From Jeotgalicoccus sp036782755 (GTDB lineage: Bacteria; Bacillota; Bacilli; Staphylococcales; Salinicoccaceae), in assembly GCA_036782755.1 (NCBI GenBank), contig DAIPYL010000003.1, positions 1-64,000 on the forward strand: DNA of 64,000 nucleotides. The letters are read 5' to 3'. A program made the translations under genes and the position numbers. The notes beneath the pieces are model-generated. The model was not told where the DNA came from. It saw only the letters and a list, made by a program, of their open reading frames with translations, and did no database searches. Shown here in pieces: positions 58,064 to 64,000 of the stretch; within the stretch, counting starts at the first letter, position 1; each line of letters opens with the position of its first letter.

Positions 58064-60421
58064 TTAGTTAGGGTTATCTTCTAATTCAGGTATAGATTTT
58101 TCTAAATACTGACGGTCTTTATTCGCATTAAAGTGATCGGCTTTTTCCATCTTAACGTCAGTAACGTAGTCAGGCATTTCCACGAAGTTTTCGTAAATAC
58201 CTTTCTCTACAAGGAAGTTACCTTCCGGGAACTGAACACCGATGTTGCCGTCTTTAATTGCTGCGTACTTAACGAAGCCCTGGAATACACCGTTCTTGTT
58301 ATAAAGAACAACCGCCTCACCGTCTTCAAGACCTTCACGTCGTGCATCCGTTTCACTCACGAGCACATCGTAGCGGCCCATGTTGTTGAATGCATCCTGA
58401 TCTCCGTAAATCATCGCGTTAAACTGCTTACCGCGTCTCATCAGAAGTTTGAATTCCCCGGCTTTCTTATTGTTATCCGGAATATCCATCGTAATCAGGT
58501 TTCCTCGGCCGTCCGGTGTCGGACATACGCCGCCTTCACATAACCATGCTCCGCCGTACTGATAAACGTCGCCCGCTTTCTTCAGGTGCTGAACACCGTC
58601 GTACTGCGGGTTAGCTTTCGCAATTTCGTCGCGAATCTGCTGTCCTGACTGGAAATCGATTAAATGAGACTCTTCAGGTTTCACACGTTTCGCAAGATCG
58701 ACATAAATCTGCCACTCACTGCGTGCTTCGGCAATACGATTGCGGTTTCCTTCAATTTCAGGTGAGAAGTAAATCATTCTCTCTGTAGAAGTTGAAAGTC
58801 CGCCGCCGTCCTGCTCGTAACGAGTTTTCGCGGGAAGCACTACGACAGTTTCTTTCGCATCAAGCAATGTTGATGTATTTAAAATAATATCCTGGTGAAC
58901 ACGGATATCGAGATTTTGCAGTGCATCTCTTACGAAGTCGGGATCCGGCATCGTTTCAAGGAAGTTACCGCCGGACATGTAGTAAAGTTTAAGCTTTCTT
59001 TCATTGTCTTCCGGCAGCATTGCGTTCTCAATAGTTACACCGACAGTATCTCCAGGCCACTGCGGAAGTTTGAAGTTCCAAAGATCTTCGATACGCGGAC
59101 GGTTTTCGTCGTTGTAATCTCCGCCCGGCAGTGAAAACGGATCTGCACCCATTTCGCCTGAACCCTGTACTGAAGAGTGTCCGCGTAATGGCATAAGTCC
59201 TTTGTTCTTACCGCCTAACCAGCCGCGCAGTAACGCGAGGTTGGATACTTGTGAAATGTTGTCTGTTGCGTGTTTGTGCATTGTTAAACCGAGAGCCCAG
59301 ACCATAACGCCTGTCTTCGCTTCAGCAAGGCTGTTTGATAATTCAATAATACGTTCTTTATCGATACCCGAAGACTGCACGATTTCTTCCCAGCTCTGAG
59401 ACTGAACGTTTTCTTTAAGGTCTTCGTAGTGGTTAACATGTTCGTTAACGAACTCATGGTTAATTGCAGCACCTTCATTCTGCTCTTCAAGATCGAACCA
59501 GTGCTTCATTACACCGTGCATTAACGCAATGTCGCCGCCGATGTTTACTTCGTAGAATTCGTCTGCAAGTTCAGTACCGAAAAGTGCTGACTCAACTACT
59601 GAAGGTACCCAGTAGTTTTCCATTGCAGGTTCTCTGTAAGGGTTAATAACGATAATCTTCGTACCGCGTTTTTTAGCTTCCATCATGTATTTAGTAGAAA
59701 CCGGTGATGCGTTTGAGGCAACACTTCCCCAGAATACCAATACATCTGTGCCTAACCAGTCCTGGTAATTACAAGTTGAAGCCCCTACACCCACTGAGCG
59801 TTTCATCGCTGATTTACTCGGCGAGTGACAGATACGTGATGCGTTATCGATATGGTTTGTTTCAAGGTAACGTGCAACTTTCGCTGCAACATAATAAGAT
59901 TCATTCGTAATACCGCGGCTTGTTAAGTAGAATGCATACTGTTTCGGATCAAGAACTTTCATCTTGTCCGCAATCGTATTCATTGCTTCGTCCCACGATA
60001 CTCTGATGAATTTGCGATCGCCTTTACGGCGGATCATCGGATATGGAATACGGCCAAGTTCGCGCAGCTCAGTGCTGTCCATCTTGCGTAATTCATCAAT
60101 ATCCTGATGTAAAATTTCCGGTTTAATCGGAGGTGCTGTATTTAATCTCAGTACGTTAAAACGTGTTGTACACATATGCGGACCGTTTAAAGTCTGGTCC
60201 TGGAGGCCTGATACACCAAGCGCACAGCCGTCACAAACACCTTTTAATATAATGTTTTTTGCGTAATTTAAATTGTCTCTGTTTTTCCAGACGATTTTAG
60301 CAGTATCTCTCATGTGATGAGGTTTTACTTTTGTTAAACCGAATGGCACAGGACTTACCCACAATTTCGGATCCCACTTTTTAGTCTTATTAATTGGACC
60401 CGGATGAAGAGTTTTACCCAT
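58064..60421 (-). CDS. FdhF/YdeP-family molybdopterin oxidoreductase
   Basis: The 785-residue protein is full length for the FdhF/YdeP family of the DMSO-reductase superfamily. It has an N-terminal cysteine cluster reading KGVCDGCALGVSG near residue 60 with a later Cys in HMCTTRF, suited to an iron-sulfur site. The molybdenum-site region ASRICHSPSKSAMKRSVG near 195 (a Cys in ICHS) follows, then a C-terminal molybdopterin-binding barrel. S. aureus has a close relative; E. coli YdeP is linked to acid resistance. Formate as substrate is not proven. It shares an operon with an OFA transporter and lies near fdhD. Confidence 0.88.
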   Translation of the reverse strand: MGKTLHPGPINKTKKWDPKLWVSPVPFGLTKVKPHHMRDTAKIVWKNRDNLNYAKNIILKGVCDGCALGVSGLQDQTLNGPHMCTTRFNVLRLNTAPPIKPEILHQDIDELRKMDSTELRELGRIPYPMIRRKGDRKFIRVSWDEAMNTIADKMKVLDPKQYAFYLTSRGITNESYYVAAKVARYLETNHIDNASRICHSPSKSAMKRSVGVGASTCNYQDWLGTDVLVFWGSVASNASPVSTKYMMEAKKRGTKIIVINPYREPAMENYWVPSVVESALFGTELADEFYEVNIGGDIALMHGVMKHWFDLEEQNEGAAINHEFVNEHVNHYEDLKENVQSQSWEEIVQSSGIDKERIIELSNSLAEAKTGVMVWALGLTMHKHATDNISQVSNLALLRGWLGGKNKGLMPLRGHSSVQGSGEMGADPFSLPGGDYNDENRPRIEDLWNFKLPQWPGDTVGVTIENAMLPEDNERKLKLYYMSGGNFLETMPDPDFVRDALQNLDIRVHQDIILNTSTLLDAKETVVVLPAKTRYEQDGGGLSTSTERMIYFSPEIEGNRNRIAEARSEWQIYVDLAKRVKPEESHLIDFQSGQQIRDEIAKANPQYDGVQHLKKAGDVYQYGGAWLCEGGVCPTPDGRGNLITMDIPDNNKKAGEFKLLMRRGKQFNAMIYGDQDAFNNMGRYDVLVSETDARREGLEDGEAVVLYNKNGVFQGFVKYAAIKDGNIGVQFPEGNFLVEKGIYENFVEMPDYVTDVKMEKADHFNANKDRQYLEKSIPELEDNPN

Positions 60422-60460
60422 GTAGACACTCCCTCTATATAATAATAACTCTATTGTACA

Positions 60461-61723
60461 CTATTTCGCGGAAGCGCTGACAGAATCCAGCTCATTTTTC
60501 TGCTGAAGTTTTCTAATATCCAGTCGGATAAATACTGAAATTACCAGTGCGATAACGAACAGCCCCGCAAAAATGTACAGCGACCATGCATAGCTTTGTG
60601 TCGCTTCGTAAATTTTGGCAACGATAAACGGACCTGCGAGACCTGCTGCTGCCCATGCTGTTAAAATATATCCGTGAATGGCACCAAGCTGCTTCGTTCC
60701 GAAGATGTCCCCGATGTATGCAGGAATTGCCGAAAAACCACCGCCGTAGCATGAAATCATAACGAACAGCAGTAACTGGAAAAGCAGTGCGTTCGTCGTG
60801 AACGGCAGTACCGCAAAGATTCCAATCTGTAATACGAAGAACAGCGTATAAAGATTTGTTCTGCCGATGTAATCTGAAATAGATGCCCAGACCAGACGTC
60901 CGGCTCCGTTAAATACGCCCATAATTCCTACCATGAATGCTGCTGCACCTGCAGATAATCCGGCAATTTCAACACCCATCGGACTTGCGACTGCAAGAAT
61001 TGCAATACCGCACGTCACGTTGATAAAGAGCATCAGCCACAAGAAATAAAAACGTTTCGTCTTAATTGCCTCATTGGCTGTCAGCTGTGCCAGATCTTTC
61101 GACACAGCTGCAGTGCTTTCATCGATCATCACACCTTTAGGATGATACCCTTCAGGCGGTCTTTCGAGATATAAACTCGACACAAGCATTACCATAAAGT
61201 AAATGGCGCCGAGAATAAAAAATGTGTTAGGAATTCCAACAGACTCAATCAGCATGCGCATTACCGGACTTGCGATCATCGCGGCAAAACCAAACCCCAT
61301 AATTGCAAGACCTGTCGCCATTCCGCGTCTGTCCGGGAACCATTTAACTAATGTAGAAACCGGAGTTATGTACCCTATACCGAGCCCGATTCCTCCGAGC
61401 ACTCCATAACCGACATACAGGAGCCACAGCATTTCAAGCTGTATACCGAATCCCGCTGTAATCATACCTGCAGCAAAAAAAACTGTGGATACCAGTCCCG
61501 ACATCCTCGGCCCTTTCGCCTCCACGAAATGTCCCATAAATGCTGCAGACAGTCCTAAAAATAAAATAGCAATACTAAACGTAATTGAAACCTGGCTCAA
61601 TGTCCATCCGATAGATTCCTGAAGCGGCGTCGTAAATACACTCCATGCGTAAACTGAGCCGATTGAAATATGTATGCCCACCCCTGCAAGAGCAATCAGC
61701 CAGCGATTTTTCTTTGTTTGCAT
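60461..61723 (-). CDS. OFA-family MFS transporter (oxalate/formate/lactate type)
   Basis: The 420-residue protein has twelve hydrophobic segments. The OFA opening IHISIGSVYAWSVFTTPLQ is near residues 17-35, and WFPDRRGMATGLAIMGFG near 130 is the typical inter-helix motif. OFA members exchange oxalate and formate or import lactate-like acids. It precedes the FdhF-like gene by 39 bases on the same strand, so formate or a related acid is a reasonable guess. Confidence 0.87.
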   Translation of the reverse strand: MQTKKNRWLIALAGVGIHISIGSVYAWSVFTTPLQESIGWTLSQVSITFSIAILFLGLSAAFMGHFVEAKGPRMSGLVSTVFFAAGMITAGFGIQLEMLWLLYVGYGVLGGIGLGIGYITPVSTLVKWFPDRRGMATGLAIMGFGFAAMIASPVMRMLIESVGIPNTFFILGAIYFMVMLVSSLYLERPPEGYHPKGVMIDESTAAVSKDLAQLTANEAIKTKRFYFLWLMLFINVTCGIAILAVASPMGVEIAGLSAGAAAFMVGIMGVFNGAGRLVWASISDYIGRTNLYTLFFVLQIGIFAVLPFTTNALLFQLLLFVMISCYGGGFSAIPAYIGDIFGTKQLGAIHGYILTAWAAAGLAGPFIVAKIYEATQSYAWSLYIFAGLFVIALVISVFIRLDIRKLQQKNELDSVSASAK

Positions 61724-61760
61724 GTAAATCCCCCTATTATTTTTGACGGAATTCCTAAAA

Positions 61761-61811
61761 TTGTAATCTCGCCTTAAATGTGATTATATAAAGAAAAAGA
61801 AGCATTTACAA
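61761..61811. promoter_or_regulatory. Overlapping divergent promoters of fdhD and the OFA/FdhF operon
   Basis: Plus strand: TTGTAA (61761-61766), 17 bases, TTATAT (61784-61789). Minus strand: TTGTAA (61806-61811), 17 bases, TATAAT (61783-61788). The two -10 boxes occupy the same bases, so RNA polymerase can probably serve only one direction at a time. Confidence 0.7.
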
Positions 61812-61839
61812 TAAGATTCGGAGTAGGAGAGTTTTTACT

Positions 61840-62652
61840 ATGGAAATCGTTACTAAAAATACTATCCGCCGCTATACGGACGGAAAATTCATCGAGACCG
61901 ATGATATAATCGCTGAGGAATTTCCACTGACCATATATTTAAATGATGTTGAATTTGCAACGTTGGTCTGTTCACCCGATGACCTGGAGGAACTCGTTAT
62001 CGGGTTTTTAGCATCGGAAGGTGCACTGCGCTCATTTAAGGAAATTGAATCGATGAATATCGACGAACGCGGCGGATTCTGCCACGTCAAAGTTTCACGT
62101 GAACTTCCAAAAGACTACGGCTCGTTCTCAAAACGCGTACTCGGCTCATGCTGCGGTAAAAGCCGTCAGTTCTACTTCCAGGCAGACGTTGAAACTTCGA
62201 AGTATTCATTGTCGGATACTAAACTGACACCTGAGCAGTGCATCAGTCTGATGAAGGAAATGCAGGAAGAAAGTACGATATTTAAAGACACCGGCGGCAT
62301 CCATAATGCGAGCATCGCATCACCTGACGGCACTATCGTGCATAAAGGCGATATCGGACGCCATAACGCACTTGATAAACTTTATGGACACTGTCTGCAG
62401 AACAACATTTCAGTTAAAGATAAAGTTATCGTATTCAGTGGACGCATCTCGTCTGAGGTACTGACAAAAGCATCGAAAATTGGCGTCGGCATCGTGCTGA
62501 GCAAATCCGCACCGACTGACCTCGCGATTAAGCTCGCCCATGACTTAAACATTACAGCTGCAGGGTTTATCCGCGGCAGTTCATTTAATATTTACAGCCA
62601 TCCATGGCGTATTATTGGAGCGGACGAACTGGAAGTCAATAAATTGGATTAA
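61840..62652 (+). CDS. fdhD: FdhD formate dehydrogenase accessory sulfurtransferase
   Basis: The 270-residue protein has EFPLTIYLNDVEFATLVCSP near residue 27, DLEELVIGFLASEG near 47, the catalytic cysteines in LGSCCGKS near 105 (Cys-Cys rather than Cys-X2-Cys), FKDTGGIHNAS near 148 and DIGRHNALDKLYG near 166. FdhD passes sulfur to the molybdenum cofactor of formate dehydrogenases. Divergent from the OFA/FdhF operon it probably serves. Confidence 0.95.
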   Translation: MEIVTKNTIRRYTDGKFIETDDIIAEEFPLTIYLNDVEFATLVCSPDDLEELVIGFLASEGALRSFKEIESMNIDERGGFCHVKVSRELPKDYGSFSKRVLGSCCGKSRQFYFQADVETSKYSLSDTKLTPEQCISLMKEMQEESTIFKDTGGIHNASIASPDGTIVHKGDIGRHNALDKLYGHCLQNNISVKDKVIVFSGRISSEVLTKASKIGVGIVLSKSAPTDLAIKLAHDLNITAAGFIRGSSFNIYSHPWRIIGADELEVNKLD

Positions 62653-62710
62653 TTTCCGTTGTTCGGGGACTACGTCGTACTCCATAACAAGCTTCACACA
62701 ATAAAAACAT

Positions 62711-62749
62711 AAACGCACCCTCTCCAAAATGGAGAAAGGTGCGTTTCTT
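62711..62749. terminator. Bidirectional terminator
   Basis: AAACGCACC-CTCTCC and GGAGA-AAGGTGCGTTT between convergent fdhD and the glucosaminidase gene. Confidence 0.85.
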
Positions 62750-63543
62750 TAATCCGGCTGTTTATCATTATTATAATTCTCAGTTTCCAGCTCATCGTAT
62801 TCCAGCCCTAATGAATTGTAGTAACTGTTCATAATGCTGGCGATTTTCTCTGCCCATTCTATATCCGTTGCATAAAGATGAGTCCCCGGGTTCTCCGGAT
62901 TCCACCTCATACGATATAATGTGTTTTGCCCGTTATCCAGATAGTTCGTGCGGATAAATTCCGCCCCGCCGGTAATTGCCGCGTCAGGTGTTGACCAGTC
63001 GGCTTCTTGTGCGTAGCTTGAGCCTTCGGCAATCGCATCATGGTCAAATGCACCGATTCCGAAAAAGTTATAATATGTTGTACCTTCAACTTCTATACCG
63101 GAAGCGAGTTCCGATTGTCCGTGCCCCGTTTCAAGTAGCGCATGGCTGATCAGATACAGTGCATTTATATTATGTTTTTGTTCCGCCTCGATAAAAGCAG
63201 CGCCCGTGCCTTCCAATATTCCTTTACCATCAAGCAGTTTATTCAGTTCATCTTCACCGGCATCCGACTGTGAGTCCAGCGGTAAAAATTGAAAGTTATT
63301 GCTGCTTTCCATCGTCATCGCTTCTTTAATATCATTTTCGTCTGCGTATTCTGTCACATTGCCCGCAAGCTTCACGTCACCTGTATTATTATTGACCTGC
63401 ATGCTGACAGCTTCTTCAAAAGTATACGTAGAAATCTCCTCCGTTTTAAAAAATGATGTTTCTGAAACGAAGAATGCCAGCGTAAATAATGCCATTACAA
63501 TAATCAGCAGTATAAAGGGAATATTTTCTTTTATCTTTTCCAT
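62749..63543 (-). CDS. Membrane-anchored glucosaminidase (SagB-like)
   Basis: ATG 63543 (264 residues) follows GGAGGGTGCCC; the GTG two codons earlier is part of that site. Residues 7-28 form one membrane anchor. The rest is an extracellular glucosaminidase domain of the GH73/LytB type. The general-acid Glu is in LISHALLETGHGQSELASG near 135, and YYNFFGIGAFD is near 158. It also has a typical TPDAAITGGAEFIRTNYL segment. S. aureus SagB, of similar size and layout, shortens glycan strands. A few acidic residues end the tail. Confidence 0.9.
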   Translation of the reverse strand: MEKIKENIPFILLIIVMALFTLAFFVSETSFFKTEEISTYTFEEAVSMQVNNNTGDVKLAGNVTEYADENDIKEAMTMESSNNFQFLPLDSQSDAGEDELNKLLDGKGILEGTGAAFIEAEQKHNINALYLISHALLETGHGQSELASGIEVEGTTYYNFFGIGAFDHDAIAEGSSYAQEADWSTPDAAITGGAEFIRTNYLDNGQNTLYRMRWNPENPGTHLYATDIEWAEKIASIMNSYYNSLGLEYDELETENYNNDKQPD

Positions 63544-63553
63544 GGGCACCCTC

Positions 63554-63592
63554 CAAAAAAATAAATGAGACTGACGATGTCAGTCTCATATT
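63554..63592 (-). terminator. Terminator between the 60-residue gene and sagB-like gene
   Basis: ATGAGACTGAC-ATC-GTCAGTCTCAT followed by TTATTTTTTT on the minus strand. Its T-run ends close to the ribosome binding site of the next gene. Confidence 0.9.
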
Positions 63593-63616
63593 TATGTTTA
63601 CTATATTAACGCTGTT

Positions 63617-63799
63617 TTACCGCTGGTCAAATAGAACTGCTTCTAATTGTTTCAATTTTGCCTGGCTTTCTTCATCCAGTGATTCCACAGTAATCCGCTG
63701 TTCCAGCAAATCCGTTGCTTCGTCGAAAGAAATACCAATTGCTTCACTGATTTGATATGCAGTTAAATTGCCTTTTAGAATGTTTAAATCTGTCTCCAT
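63617..63799 (-). CDS. Small soluble protein, unknown function
   Basis: The 60-residue protein reads METDLNILKGNLTAYQISEA and is helical and acidic. ISEAIGISFDEATDLLEQR (partly) looks like a helix-turn-helix-like pair but no known family is recognised. ATG 63799 follows AGGTGATTGT. It has its own terminator. Coding character is supported by length, ribosome binding site and position. Confidence 0.6.
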   Translation of the reverse strand: METDLNILKGNLTAYQISEAIGISFDEATDLLEQRITVESLDEESQAKLKQLEAVLFDQR

Positions 63800-63947
63800 A
63801 CAATCACCTGTTCAAATGTAATAAATTATCGAGAGCTTACACAATTCATCTTTCGCAGATAAATTCGTTAAATGATTAAATATGAAGCTCCAGACAAATT
63901 CGCTGCTAGTTAGTGAATTTTTTTACTTAGTAGATTAATTAAACTAC

Positions 63948-63970
63948 ATTATACGCAACTTTTCAAGTTG
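63948..63970 (-). promoter_or_regulatory. Possible promoter and palindrome upstream of the 60-residue gene
   Basis: On the minus strand TATAAT (63948-63953) follows the perfect palindrome CAACTT-GAA-AAGTTG (63956-63970). It would give a leader of about 140 bases, which holds a direct repeat CGAATTTGTCTG / CGAATTTATCTG (near 63875-63895 and 63850-63870). No further gene is seen in 63800-64000. Confidence 0.4.
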
Positions 63971-64000
63971 GCATTAGTATTTTCATCATTTTATTACATT

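Overview
The window is a chromosomal segment of a low-GC Gram-positive bacterium of the Staphylococcaceae. The evidence is femX/fmhB, a SagB-like glucosaminidase, a FdhF/YdeP oxidoreductase with FdhD, an NSS transporter, a secY-adk-infA-rpmJ order without map, and a staphylococcal-style GGGCTGGGAC terminator. The genus cannot be fixed from the sequence. Jeotgalicoccus, Salinicoccus or Nosocomiicoccus-like relatives are plausible because many genes differ from classical Staphylococcus layout. No rRNA, tRNA, prophage, insertion sequence or CRISPR array is visible.

Layout. 1-213 is a 41-bp tandem repeat array. 328-9440 holds dps with two PerR-box-like sites, an rnhA operon, an efflux MFS, an LLM oxidoreductase pair, a YhgE/Pip-like protein, and corA followed by the frameshifted remains of a zinc/manganese substrate-binding protein gene. 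9533-17856 is a nucleobase module: an NCS1 permease, a PucR regulator, RidA, and further on an NCS2 permease. The first three share a repeated TTATC-N7-GATA motif. 17986-23392 holds assorted small enzymes and conserved hypotheticals. 23653-41907 is one long minus-strand translation block. It runs from rpsJ through the S10, spc and alpha segments (L36 and L30 included), then the ECF vitamin transporter ATPases and EcfT, truA, and finally rplM-rpsI under their own promoter. 42202-47965 has a purine permease, a YczE-like membrane protein, a small coiled-coil protein with an MFS and two membrane proteins, and femX. 48036-57945 has a NadR-like NAD enzyme, the serine-pathway pair (class V aminotransferase and serA), a large HAD protein, a Na/Pi cotransporter, glnA and an NSS transporter. 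58064-62652 is a formate-dehydrogenase-like module (FdhF/YdeP, OFA transporter, FdhD). 62749-63799 has a SagB-like glucosaminidase and a 60-residue protein.

Three runs of exactly 100 N mark scaffold joins. Two of them are flanked on both sides by the same 55 bases, the signature of unmerged k-mer-overlapping contigs. The broken appearance of the PucR gene is therefore an assembly artefact: removing one 55-base copy plus the Ns restores a single 550-codon frame. The third gap sits inside a repeated terminator sequence and probably hides real sequence.

The most interesting signals are: the same 41-bp repeat family at two loci 13.5 kb apart; the shared operator-like motif around pucR, ridA and the NCS1 permease; a PucR-box-like palindrome in front of the NCS2 permease; the decayed metal-binding protein gene after corA; mutually exclusive hairpins between adk and infA; and two divergent promoters sharing one -10 region between the OFA transporter and fdhD.
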